From positions 1-11,946 of the forward strand of contig JAASTM010000022.1 of the NCBI GenBank assembly GCA_021767325.1: a stretch of DNA of 11,946 nt. Direction: 5' to 3'. The notes beneath the pieces were generated by a model. It did not search any database. It was given only the letters and a program-made list of their open reading frames with translations, and was not told the DNA's origin. Position 1 is the stretch's first letter; each line of letters opens with the position of its first letter. Shown piece by piece: positions 1 to 6,818 of the stretch. The stretch is from Spirochaetales bacterium (lineage in GTDB: Bacteria > Spirochaetota > Spirochaetia > DSM-16054 > Sediminispirochaetaceae). The translations under genes and the position numbers were made by a program.

Positions 1-290
1 ATGCCGAGTTGCTGGGCAGCCTCACGCGACACCTGCATGAAGATTCTATCGGTATTTACACGCTCTACAATTCGGACTTCTACAGTTGTTCCGTTGGAGG
101 GATGTGTAATCTCGACCTTGCTGTCGAGTGGAAAGGCATTCGAGGCAGCATACATTCCACTGTGGGGTAAAAGACCGTACGGAGCGGTGGAAACCTTTCC
201 TTCCCAATACGAGTCCTGTGCCCAGACCATACCGGTACAAATGGCGATGAATAGTAGTGCCGCAGCACGTATAATTCGTTTCTTCGTCAT
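1..290 (-). CDS. Secreted RlpA-like double-psi beta-barrel protein (partial, C-terminus off the left edge)
   Basis: Reading the minus strand from the ATG at 290 gives 96 residues that stay open to the window edge. Residues 1-24 form a clear signal peptide (MTKKR, then a hydrophobic stretch ending GMVWA before QDSYW), so the protein is exported. Residues about 44-96 (AASNAFPLDSKVEITHPSNG, then TTVEVRIVERVN and REAAQQLG) follow the pattern of the RlpA-like DPBB domain, normally AAHxxLPxGTxVxVTN-nG-VxVRVxDRGP-IDLSxAAAxxLG. RlpA proteins act on or bind peptidoglycan, typically at septa. Here the usual DRGP is ERVN and the DLS element is MQVS, so lytic transglycosylase activity is doubtful. A good Shine-Dalgarno (GGGAG, 6-7 nt upstream) supports this start. 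It lies 88 bp downstream of the secreted protein at 379-888 on the same strand and is probably co-transcribed with it. Any C-terminal LysM or SPOR domain would lie outside the window. Confidence 0.7.
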   Translation of the reverse strand, partial: MTKKRIIRAAALLFIAICTGMVWAQDSYWEGKVSTAPYGLLPHSGMYAASNAFPLDSKVEITHPSNGTTVEVRIVERVNTDRIFMQVSREAAQQLG

Positions 291-336
291 ATTACACTCC
301 CATATCTCATTCTCGGGGATTGTGTACGACATATTG

Positions 337-346
337 AGAAATTTCT
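337..346. repeat. 10-bp perfect palindrome in the spacer between the two minus-strand genes
   Basis: AGAAATTTCT reads the same on both strands. It lies about 47 bp upstream of the RlpA-like start. It could be an operator-like site or chance in an AT-richer spacer. Nothing else distinctive is seen in the 88-bp gap (291-378) apart from the ribosome binding site at its left end. Confidence 0.3.
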
Positions 347-378
347 GCCGTTACAAACCGCCGAGCACCTACAGCGGA

Positions 379-888
379 TTACATTCCCTGCAGGGCCTGA
401 GAGCCGACTTGCCTTCCCATCCGCCGTATCAGCTCCTTATCTTCTAACTCTTCCCGGTCACCGGCTTCAGACAGCAGAACTACACCGTCGGCCAGTTTTT
501 TCTCAGAATCGAGTTCAAAAAAACTATACTGGGCTTTGTGCGGGAGCAGGTCTTCCTCATCCTCGGTAAATTTCAGCTGAACCTGGAGGATATAGCTGGC
601 TCCCCCGGATTTGGCCACTCGAAAAGGCGGGGTGTCGGCAAAAGTCTCTTGAGCCGCATCCTCGGAATCCTGATCATCATATTCCTGAAATCCACCGTTG
701 AAAATGATGTGTCCGGCACCAAAAAATACTTCCATAATGCCGTCTTCGACGTATATTACGGAGTCCTGCTTGTTTCCGCTTCCCGTCGGCACTTCCGAGA
801 ACAGCATCACTGTGTCTGCTGGTACAGCTGCCAGCGATAGGCAGAAGAAAAGAATGAAGAATACCGATTGTCTAATGAGCTTATTCAT
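379..888 (-). CDS. Small secreted protein of unknown function
   Basis: I do not recognise this 169-residue protein. Residues 1-24 (MNKLIRQSVFFILFFCLSLA, then AVPA) look like a signal peptide with signal peptidase I cleavage near VPA-DT. There is no lipobox Cys at the cleavage site, so it is probably periplasmic or outer-membrane associated. The mature part has short beta-like hydrophobic segments (SVIYVEDGIMEVFFGAGHII near 43-62; ASYILQVQLKF near 97-107), an acidic patch (EYDDQDSEDAA, 69-79) and a charged helical C-terminus (about 143-165). The frame is open upstream to an ATG at 1005, but that adds 39 residues ahead of an obvious signal peptide, so I place the start at 888. There is no Shine-Dalgarno before 888; a candidate promoter sits so close that the mRNA could be leaderless. 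It is followed by the RlpA-like gene on the same strand and is divergent from the loaP operon. Confidence 0.7.
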   Translation of the reverse strand: MNKLIRQSVFFILFFCLSLAAVPADTVMLFSEVPTGSGNKQDSVIYVEDGIMEVFFGAGHIIFNGGFQEYDDQDSEDAAQETFADTPPFRVAKSGGASYILQVQLKFTEDEEDLLPHKAQYSFFELDSEKKLADGVVLLSEAGDREELEDKELIRRMGRQVGSQALQGM

Positions 889-894
889 ATTAAT

Positions 895-923
895 AATATC
901 GGAAGAAAAGACGGGTTTGTAAA
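895..923 (-). promoter_or_regulatory. Candidate leaderless promoter for the secreted-protein gene
   Basis: On the minus strand, TTTACA (918-923, five of six consensus -35 bases) is followed by a 17-bp spacer and GATATT (895-900, four of six -10 bases). Six bases then separate the -10 from the ATG at 888. A transcript would start at or within a base or two of the start codon. This agrees with the absence of any Shine-Dalgarno. An overlapping alternative -10, TATTAT (893-898), has a 19-bp spacer. The call is by inspection only. Confidence 0.35.
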
Positions 924-925
924 CC
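914..925. promoter_or_regulatory. Inverted repeat overlapping the candidate -35 of the minus-strand promoter
   Basis: GGTTT-GT-AAACC is a 5-bp inverted repeat with a 2-base centre. It covers the TTTACA -35 element of the minus-strand promoter, a position typical of repressor operators. GGTTTGTAA recurs on the minus strand at 351-359, upstream of the RlpA-like gene, but one shared 9-mer in two short spacers could be chance. Confidence 0.25.
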
Positions 926-943
926 GCTGATACTCCCTCGATG

Positions 944-965
944 CGGTCAGATGCGGCTCTGACCG
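944..965. promoter_or_regulatory. Strong dyad or hairpin in the divergent intergenic region upstream of loaP
   Basis: CGGTCAGA, a 6-base loop (TGCGGC), then TCTGACCG make a perfect 8-bp stem. No U-tract follows on either strand, so it is not a standard intrinsic terminator. It lies about 120 bp before the loaP-like start and about 55 bp before the minus-strand start. It is either a DNA operator shared by the divergent promoters or, if transcription into loaP begins upstream of it, an RNA element in the operon leader. The rest of 889-1086 holds a GC palindrome (GCCGGCCGGC, 1044-1053) and a weak TTGC/GCAA stem near 985-998. Confidence 0.45.
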
Positions 966-984
966 GTTTGAGCCGTCGAAGTGG

Positions 985-1013
985 TTGCAGTGCGGCAATT
1001 TCCATGGTATTTT
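985..1013 (+). promoter_or_regulatory. Weak candidate promoter for the loaP-led operon
   Basis: TTGCAG (985-990) is followed by a 17-bp spacer and TATTTT (1008-1013). The -35 matches consensus at three of six bases and the -10 at four. Transcription would start near 1020 and leave a leader of about 67 nt. This is the best-spaced pair I can find on the plus strand here, but the match is poor and the true promoter may be farther upstream. Confidence 0.2.
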
Positions 1014-1086
1014 TCTATTCAGAATCGTGAAGATAGAAGTGCAGCCGGCCGGCAATAGCAACATCGAATCAGCGGATACTCGCCGT

Positions 1087-1644
1087 ATGAAGTATTTTGT
1101 GATACAGGTTTTAACCCGGGAAGAACCAAAGTTTCTTACATTAGCCCGGAATGCGCTGCGGGTGGATTGCCCGGAATGGTCCGACAACGGCCGGTTTTTG
1201 TGGCCGCGCCGTAAGCTGACCATACGCAGGCGCGGAAAAACGAAAGAAGAGCTCGCGCCGATATTCCCCGGATACCTGTTTTACGAGGCCAGCGAACTGC
1301 CGACCGAGGTGTATTGGACTCTGAAGCGGACGTCGGGGTTTATCCGCTTTCTGAAGAACAATCAGAACATCGAACCCCTGACCGGCGATGATAAAGGATT
1401 GCTGCTTCACTTTCTGAGCTACGGCGAAGTGGTAGACAAATCGACGGTGACCTTCGACAAAAATAACCGTATCGAGGTGCTCGACGGCCCGATGAAAGGG
1501 CTTGAAGGCCGCATCGTAAAAGTGGACAAACGAAAGAAGCGGGCGAAAGTACAGCTCTCGCTGTATGAACAGTCATTCTTAATCGATTTTGGATTCGAAT
1601 TCCTAGAGAAGAAGAGCGAAGATGATCCGGGAAAAACAGAGTAA
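1087..1644 (+). CDS. loaP: LoaP-type NusG paralogue (processive transcription antiterminator)
   Basis: The 185-residue product has the two-domain NusG architecture. The N-terminal NGN domain (about 1-112) starts MKYFVIQVLTREE and carries the hallmark PIFPGYLF (58-65). The C-terminal KOW domain (about 127-160) contains RIEVLDGPMKGLEGRIVKVD, followed by a basic RKKRAKVQL stretch. The early MKYFVIQV start, the basic insert around 41-53 and the GPMKG-EG-I-KVD-RK pattern resemble LoaP/RfaH-type specialised paralogues more than housekeeping NusG. No secE or rplK neighbour is present. Such proteins bind RNA polymerase and suppress termination over long operons, LoaP by recognising a leader hairpin. 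The gene heads a six-gene overlapping operon and shares 23 bp with the dehydratase gene. The frame extends upstream to 985, but homology places the start at 1087; its Shine-Dalgarno is poor. A general RfaH/NusG-like label is the fallback. Confidence 0.82.
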   Translation: MKYFVIQVLTREEPKFLTLARNALRVDCPEWSDNGRFLWPRRKLTIRRRGKTKEELAPIFPGYLFYEASELPTEVYWTLKRTSGFIRFLKNNQNIEPLTGDDKGLLLHFLSYGEVVDKSTVTFDKNNRIEVLDGPMKGLEGRIVKVDKRKKRAKVQLSLYEQSFLIDFGFEFLEKKSEDDPGKTE

Positions 1645-3100
1645 TATTTACATCATCGGAGCCGGATTTGCCGGCCACGAAATCGCCGAAGAGATAAGGT
1701 CCAAAGGTATCCTCGGGAACGTGGTTGCGTTTATTGACGACGATATTGAGAAGATCGGAACCGAGATCAACGGTATTCCGGTATACGGGCCCATATCCTC
1801 AATACAGACGGTGATGCAGCACACACCCGCTGACGAGGCACTGATCGCTATTCCGGCCGCAAACAGTGAGCAGCTGCGACGGATCTACACCATTCTCCAG
1901 AACACAAAGCTCACCCGCATCCGGATTCTGCCGAAACTCTCGCAAATAATAGACGGAGATGCCCACCTCATTCAAACCCGTGAAATCACCGCACAGGACC
2001 TATTGGGTCGTAATCAGATTTCCATCTGTCTGAAAGAGAGCCTCGACTACCTCCGGGGACGGCGGGTCCTTATCACCGGAGCCGGCGGCAGTATCGGCAG
2101 CGAACTGGCCCGCCAGCTGCTGTCGGGGGGTGCCGAACGTTTGTATCTGTTCGATCACGGTGAAAACAGCGTCTATGAAATAGAAAAGGAATTGCGGATT
2201 TTACAGGAAGAGGGCGTTGGTGAAAAAGCGACGATTGTTCCTATCATCGGAGAGATGCAGGATCCGAGTTACATGAACTTCATCATCCGGCGGCTGAAAG
2301 CGGATGTTATATTCCACTGTGCCGCCTACAAGCATGTACCGCTGCTCGAAGAAAATCCGATCGAAGCCATTAAGAACAACGTTTTCGGTACGAAAAATGT
2401 GGTCGAAGCAGCCCGAGCCAATAGCGTGCCCCGCTTTGTGCTGGTATCCACCGACAAAGCGGTCAACCCGACCAGCGTGTACGGTGCCTCGAAGAGTCTG
2501 GCCGAGGAGATCGTTCTGGGCAGCAACGGCGGCCCCGGAGATTACATAGTCGTGCGCTTCGGGAATGTACTCGGATCCCGGGGCAGTATCGTCCCGCTGT
2601 TTACCAAGCAGATCCTGAAGGGCGGGCCGGTGACAATTACCCATCCCGAGGCTACCCGCTTCTTTATGACTATACCGGAGGCCTCCTCGCTGGTCTTGAA
2701 AGCCGGCGGCGTCGGCAGGGGCGGCAATGTCTACATTCTGGACATGGGAGAACCTCTGCTCATCCGCGATTTAGCCGAGCAGATGATCCGCTTTTACGGC
2801 TTTGCCCCCGAAAGCGAGATTCCTATCCGCTACATAGGCCTGCGGCCCGGAGAGAAGGTGCACGAGCGCCTCTGGGCGGAAGGTGAGGAGTTGATAAGAA
2901 CGGAGCACAGTGGGATCAACAAGCTGGACCGGATGCCGCGTTTTGATGTACGGCTGGACGAGGTTCTCGATGAGCTGCGTCCGATCTGTTTTTTCGATTC
3001 GAATTCCCCCGAAAGCTACCGCAACCGGATTCTATTGCGCGAAACACTGCAGAACTACCTGCCGACAATAAGAAAGGCTGAGAATGAGCCGGTCTACTGA
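1622..3100 (+). CDS. Soluble CapD/FlaA1-type nucleotide-sugar 4,6-dehydratase (likely UDP-GlcNAc 4,6-dehydratase)
   Basis: This 492-residue protein has two Rossmann modules. The N-terminal one (about 8-115, IYIIGAGFAGHE) is the CoA/nucleotide-binding-like domain of long WbpM/PglF/CapD proteins. The catalytic SDR domain (about 146-420) carries GAGGSIGS (153-160) for NAD(P), STDKA (276-280) and YGASK (287-291), the Tyr-Lys pair. LRPGEKVHERLW (408-419) is a family signature. It would dehydrate a UDP-sugar to the 4-keto-6-deoxy form in the cytoplasm. Two features stand out. The N-terminal membrane segments usual in about 600-residue relatives are absent. Catalytic Tyr287 is also present, where PglF/WbpM enzymes carry Met. 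The ATG at 1622 lies inside the end of loaP after a GA-rich ribosome site, and the 3' end overlaps the aminotransferase gene by 17 bp. The exact substrate and C5 stereochemistry are inferred only at family level. Confidence 0.9.
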   Translation: MIREKQSNIYIIGAGFAGHEIAEEIRSKGILGNVVAFIDDDIEKIGTEINGIPVYGPISSIQTVMQHTPADEALIAIPAANSEQLRRIYTILQNTKLTRIRILPKLSQIIDGDAHLIQTREITAQDLLGRNQISICLKESLDYLRGRRVLITGAGGSIGSELARQLLSGGAERLYLFDHGENSVYEIEKELRILQEEGVGEKATIVPIIGEMQDPSYMNFIIRRLKADVIFHCAAYKHVPLLEENPIEAIKNNVFGTKNVVEAARANSVPRFVLVSTDKAVNPTSVYGASKSLAEEIVLGSNGGPGDYIVVRFGNVLGSRGSIVPLFTKQILKGGPVTITHPEATRFFMTIPEASSLVLKAGGVGRGGNVYILDMGEPLLIRDLAEQMIRFYGFAPESEIPIRYIGLRPGEKVHERLWAEGEELIRTEHSGINKLDRMPRFDVRLDEVLDELRPICFFDSNSPESYRNRILLRETLQNYLPTIRKAENEPVY

Positions 3101-4289
3101 TTCAAACAACCCCGCAGATTTCATACCCTTCGCCCGCCCTTCCGTTGGCCGTGAGGAGGAGAAGGCGGTGCTGGAGGTGCTGCGCAGCGGCTGGCTGACG
3201 ACTGCCGGTCAGGCCCAGGCCTTTGAACGCGAGTTTGCCGAACTCACCGGAGCAGCACATGCATTGGCGGTCAATTCGGCTACCGCCGGGCTGCATCTTG
3301 CTCTCGAGGCGCTGGGAATCGGGCCGGGAGACAGGGTAGTCACTACCCCCTACACTTTCACCGCCACCGCGGAAGTAATCCGCTATCTGCAGGCCGATCC
3401 GCTGTTTGTCGATATCGACGAGCGGACTCTCACGATAGACCCTGAAAAAACAGAATCAGCCATCGCCGCTAGCTCGGCGGTAAAGGCCCTGCTGCCGGTC
3501 CACATGGGCGGGCACCCCTGTGATATGGAAGCCCTGGCGCAGATTGCCCGCAGCTACTCGCTTTCGGTGGTCGAGGATGCTGCCCACGCCCTGCCCGTAC
3601 GCTACGGAGACTCCTTCTTGGGCTGTATTGGTGATGTGGGGGTCTTTTCCTTCTACGCCACCAAAACTATCACCACCGGCGAGGGGGGAATGGTGACCAC
3701 CTCCGATCCTGAAATAGCCGCCCGAATCAGTGTAATGCGGCTGCACGGTATCGACCGGGAGGTGTGGAAGCGCTATACCGACAGTAAGGCTTCGTGGAAG
3801 TATGATGTAGTGGCGGCCGGATTCAAATATAATCTGCCCGATATGGCCGCTGCGGTTGGCAGAGTACAACTGCGGCGGGCCTACGAGTTTCTAGAGCGGC
3901 GCCGGGTAATTGCCGAGCGCTACCTGGAGGCCTTCCGGGATTTAGACTTTCTACAGCTGCCTTCGGCGCCGGATCAACACGCATGGCACCTGTTCATCTT
4001 GAGAATTAAACCGGAAAAGCTTACCATTAATCGAGATGAGTTCATCGACCGGCTTCAAGCGGCGGGCATCGGAACCTCGGTGCATTATATCCCGCTGCAC
4101 ATTATGAGCTATTATGCCCGCAGCTACGGTTTTGCGCCTGAAGATTTCCCGGTATCAATGCGGGTATACAGAACGACCTTCAGTATTCCGATCTATCCGG
4201 ACCTGACCGACAGCGAGGTCGAGCGGGTAATCGAAGCGGTGAGGTCGATTGGAGCCCGTCACTACCGAAGGAGCAGCAGTGCCAGATAG
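3084..4289 (+). CDS. DegT/DnrJ/EryC1/StrS-family PLP-dependent sugar aminotransferase
   Basis: The 401-residue product has the full family layout. It begins with the N-terminal PFARPSVGREEEKAV...GWLTT segment (15-40). NSATAGLHLAL (64-74) is the PLP phosphate-binding loop. VVEDAAHA (162-169) includes Asp165, which pairs with the PLP pyridine nitrogen. FSFYATKTITTGEGGM (188-203) contains Lys194, the Schiff-base lysine. The C-terminal half has the substrate region WHLFILRI (301-308) and GTSVHYIPLH (330-339). These enzymes transfer an amino group, usually from glutamate, to a keto sugar nucleotide. Directly downstream of a 4,6-dehydratase, the parsimonious reaction is C4 amination of the 4-keto-6-deoxy product, as in PglE or PseC. 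C3 amination is possible but would need an oxidase not seen here. A ribosome site (AAAGG) precedes the ATG, which overlaps the previous gene by 17 bp. The 3' end overlaps the next gene by 11 bp. Confidence 0.93.
   Translation: MSRSTDSNNPADFIPFARPSVGREEEKAVLEVLRSGWLTTAGQAQAFEREFAELTGAAHALAVNSATAGLHLALEALGIGPGDRVVTTPYTFTATAEVIRYLQADPLFVDIDERTLTIDPEKTESAIAASSAVKALLPVHMGGHPCDMEALAQIARSYSLSVVEDAAHALPVRYGDSFLGCIGDVGVFSFYATKTITTGEGGMVTTSDPEIAARISVMRLHGIDREVWKRYTDSKASWKYDVVAAGFKYNLPDMAAAVGRVQLRRAYEFLERRRVIAERYLEAFRDLDFLQLPSAPDQHAWHLFILRIKPEKLTINRDEFIDRLQAAGIGTSVHYIPLHIMSYYARSYGFAPEDFPVSMRVYRTTFSIPIYPDLTDSEVERVIEAVRSIGARHYRRSSSAR
4268..4273 (+). promoter_or_regulatory. Ribosome binding site fixing a GTG start for the large hydroxylase subunit
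   Basis: AAGGAG followed by five bases (CAGCA) and GTG at 4279 is a near-ideal ribosome site. The frame is also open from a TTG at 4249, but that codon has no suitable site and would add ten residues (EPVTTEGAA region) unlike the family start. I therefore choose 4279. Confidence 0.75.
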
Positions 4290-6345
4290 CTATCGCTTTA
4301 TCGACGAATACAGCAGCCCCGATATGCTGCAGATTAGAATCGTCCGCGCAGATATCCCGCGCGGCAGTATATCCTCCACCGAATCGACCAATCTTCCCGA
4401 CGAAGTATTGGTGTTCGATTCCGACGATATCCAGGGCAGCAACCGGGTCAGCGTGCTGGAAGAGGAGATGCCCCTGCTCAGCGACGGGAGTATTGCCTAC
4501 GAAGGTGAGCCGATCCTGCTGATAGCTGCGGAGGAACAGGACCTGCTCGATGAAGCCGAGCGGCACATCAAGATTTCGTATGAGACCGATTTTTCTCTGC
4601 TGGCCTTCGAACCGGCTTCGAAGGAGCAGACCGTTGATTCGGTACGCATCTCCCGGGGCAATCCTTCCAAAGAGTTCGAAGACACCACACAAATAGTAGA
4701 AGCCGAATACCGCACCACCATCGAAAGCCACGTGAGCCGGGCCCCTATCGGCGCCTACACCGAGTACCGGGACGGCCGGTATATCATATACACCCCCAGC
4801 CACTGGCCTTTCCATGTCCGCAGAACAGTAGCGGATGTGCTGGGCATAACAGAAGCGGAAATCAAGGTGATTCAAACCAATCCCAGTCCCGCCTATGGGG
4901 AGAAAGTGCTGTATCCCTCGATTCTGTCGGCAATGTCGGCGCTTGTCTGTCAGGCTACCGGAAAAGACGCCCGGCTGCTGCTGTCCCCTAAGGAAGCGGA
5001 GGAGTTCACCACCCGTAAAGCACCGGTACATGTGAAAAGCACCTCTATTCTGAATGAGACCGGCAGCATTATTGCCCACGATATTCATATGCGCTTCGAT
5101 GTCGGCGCCTATCCGCTGTTCACGAAAGAACTGTTGCGCCGGGCGGTCATCACCTCGGGGAGCTACTACCAGGTGCCAAACGTCTCCATAACCGCCGAAG
5201 CTATCCGGACCTCTGCCCCTCCGATGAACATCTATCGCGGTCTGGGGGTATCCCAGAGCCTGTTTGCTACGGAGGTGCATTTTTCGCGGCTGGCAGAGTT
5301 TTCGCAACTCAATCCCGGCGATTGGAAGAAGAGCCACACAAAAGACAAGCACATCATTACCGGAGTGCACGTACCCAACATGCCGTTGGAGAAACTGGTA
5401 GATACGGTAATCGAGCAGTCGGATTTCTACCGCAAACACTCGGCGTATGAACAGATCCGCAAACGCCGCAATTCCGTCAAGGCCTCCCGCAGGTTTCTGC
5501 GGGGCATCGGTATTGCCACCGGATTCGCCGGAAACGGATTCACTGACAAACCGGCCAGCGGCGGAAACTGGGGAATCCGGGCCACCCTGGATAAAAAGGA
5601 CCAGTTGACCATCGAATGCGGAACCATGACAATCCCCGAAGCTATTAAAACCATCTGGAAGCGCCGGGTCGGCGAGACATTGGGGATCTCACCAGAATCA
5701 GTGGAGATCGCTTCCGGTAACACCGATTCGTTGCCCGATTCAGGACCGATGATGCTGGGCATGCCGGTGACTGTGTACACCAGTCTGGTAGACCGCTGCT
5801 GCAACTACATCCGCAAGCAGCGCTTCAACAAACCACTGCCCATCGAGGTACGCCGCAATATTATCGCCTCCAGAAAATCGACCTGGGACGCTTCCACCTG
5901 CACGGGCCTGCCGTTCCAAAACTTCTCATGGGGAGCCGTGGTAACCGAAGTGCAGCTCGACCCATTGACCCTGGTTCCGGAAGTACGCGGGGTATGGGCA
6001 GCCTTCGACTGCGGACTGGTGTACGACACTCAGTATGCTGTCTCGATTGCAGAGGGGGGTATTTATGAGGCCCTGGCATGGGCGATGGGAGAACAGAAAG
6101 TTACTCCGCGCTACTACCAGGACTATGTGATCGAAGGGCATGAAACTCCGAACCTGCGGCTGCCCCCGGTATCGGTGGTGTTTGCGAACCGCGCCAAGGG
6201 ACTACCGGGAGGGATCAACGAAATAGCCGAATCACTGGTGCCGGCGGCTTTTGTTACCGCTCTGAGCCAGGCGACCGGGGTCTACTTCGACCGTATCCCC
6301 CTCACCTCCGAGACTATTCAGAGCTATCTGGAGGAACCTTCATGA
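4279..6345 (+). CDS. Divergent molybdopterin-binding (large) subunit of a xanthine-dehydrogenase-family hydroxylase
   Basis: The 688-residue product is recognisable over its whole length as an XdhA/CoxL-type large subunit, somewhat shorter than the usual 750-790. Landmarks are SIAYEGEPILLIAAE (71-85), ATGKDARLLLSPKEAEEFTT (226-245), FDVGAY (273-278), NIYRGLG (317-323), LNPGDWKK (344-351), GETLGISPESVEIASGNTDS (465-484), VVTEVQLDPLT (554-564), FDCGLVYD (576-583) and GGINEIAESLVPAAF (644-658). Several cofactor-site motifs are altered. The GGGFGGK loop is NPSPAYGEK (201-209), EMGQG is ECGTM (446-450) and GxGE is GINE (645-648), which keeps the likely catalytic Glu648. Relatives oxidise purines, N-heterocycles, aldehydes or CO using Mo-molybdopterin. 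Substrate, and even Mo dependence, are uncertain here. The gene starts at GTG 4279, inside the end of the aminotransferase gene, and overlaps the FeS-subunit gene by 4 bp (ATGA). Confidence 0.85.
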   Translation: MPDSYRFIDEYSSPDMLQIRIVRADIPRGSISSTESTNLPDEVLVFDSDDIQGSNRVSVLEEEMPLLSDGSIAYEGEPILLIAAEEQDLLDEAERHIKISYETDFSLLAFEPASKEQTVDSVRISRGNPSKEFEDTTQIVEAEYRTTIESHVSRAPIGAYTEYRDGRYIIYTPSHWPFHVRRTVADVLGITEAEIKVIQTNPSPAYGEKVLYPSILSAMSALVCQATGKDARLLLSPKEAEEFTTRKAPVHVKSTSILNETGSIIAHDIHMRFDVGAYPLFTKELLRRAVITSGSYYQVPNVSITAEAIRTSAPPMNIYRGLGVSQSLFATEVHFSRLAEFSQLNPGDWKKSHTKDKHIITGVHVPNMPLEKLVDTVIEQSDFYRKHSAYEQIRKRRNSVKASRRFLRGIGIATGFAGNGFTDKPASGGNWGIRATLDKKDQLTIECGTMTIPEAIKTIWKRRVGETLGISPESVEIASGNTDSLPDSGPMMLGMPVTVYTSLVDRCCNYIRKQRFNKPLPIEVRRNIIASRKSTWDASTCTGLPFQNFSWGAVVTEVQLDPLTLVPEVRGVWAAFDCGLVYDTQYAVSIAEGGIYEALAWAMGEQKVTPRYYQDYVIEGHETPNLRLPPVSVVFANRAKGLPGGINEIAESLVPAAFVTALSQATGVYFDRIPLTSETIQSYLEEPS

Positions 6346-6818
6346 GAATAAGATTCACATTGAACGGCAATGCGATTGAAGCCGAAGCGCATACCTCCAC
6401 CCGGCTGGTCGATCTCCTGCACCGGGATCTGCAGGTACGGAGCCTGCATCCGGCCTGCTACGACGGTCAGTGCGGCAACTGTGCGGTGCTGTTCAACGGC
6501 GAATTGGTCTATTCCTGTCTGCTGCCGGCTTTCGCCGCCCAGGGCGGTTCGATCTACACCTATGAGGGAATCGTCAAGACCCTGGAGTACAACGATATAA
6601 TCTCGGGTTTTCATGACGAACAGGCCTACCCCTGCACCTACTGTCTGCCGGCCAAAGTCGTCATTACCCAGTCCATCCTGGAAAGCACGGTTGATCCGAA
6701 CACCCAGGAGGTACTGGAGGCATTTTCCGGCACCTATTGCCCCTGCACCAATTTCAACAATCTGGCCCGCGGGGTTATCCGGGCCGGCGAGTACAGGCGG
6801 AGGCGTCTGCATGAATGA
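6342..6818 (+). CDS. [2Fe-2S] small subunit of the xanthine-dehydrogenase-family hydroxylase
   Basis: This 158-residue protein has the usual size and order for a CoxS/XdhC-type iron-sulphur subunit. The plant-ferredoxin-like domain carries Cys39, Cys44, Cys47 and Cys59 (CYDGQCGNCAVLFNG, then YSC). The helical second domain carries Cys98, Cys101, Cys133 and Cys135 (PCTYC and YCPCTNF). All eight ligands for the two clusters are therefore present. The motif GSIYTYEGI (69-77) matches the family's G-I-TIEGL. It departs at Pro97, where the near-invariant Gln of QCGxC normally contacts the pterin, and PCTNF replaces RCTGY. It would relay electrons from the large-subunit active site to FAD. The ATG overlaps the upstream stop as ATGA, with GGAGG seven bases before it. 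The 3' end overlaps the FAD-subunit gene by 8 bp. Confidence 0.93.
   Translation: MRIRFTLNGNAIEAEAHTSTRLVDLLHRDLQVRSLHPACYDGQCGNCAVLFNGELVYSCLLPAFAAQGGSIYTYEGIVKTLEYNDIISGFHDEQAYPCTYCLPAKVVITQSILESTVDPNTQEVLEAFSGTYCPCTNFNNLARGVIRAGEYRRRRLHE

Noticed and set aside
351..359. GGTTTGTAA (minus strand) shared with the inverted repeat at 914-922
   Set aside because: A single 9-mer match between two spacers of 90-200 bp can arise by chance, and the 351-359 copy lacks the second arm of the inverted repeat.
1..447. 148-codon open frame on the plus strand
   Set aside because: It is antisense to both minus-strand secreted-protein genes, which have signal peptides and (for the RlpA-like one) a domain match and ribosome site.
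1044..1053. GCCGGCCGGC palindrome in the loaP leader
   Set aside because: It is a self-complementary GC run without a loop. It would make a poor RNA hairpin and is not unusual in moderately GC-rich DNA.
4180..5439. 419-codon open frame on the minus strand
   Set aside because: It is wholly antisense to the aminotransferase tail and the large hydroxylase subunit, whose family motifs run through it. Its translation is rich in G, R and H with no recognisable domain, and it has no convincing ribosome site. It reflects codon bias of the sense genes.
6613..6810. Longer N-terminus for the FAD subunit
   Set aside because: The extra 66 residues are the FeS gene read in a different frame. Family length and a GGAGG site favour the ATG at 6811.
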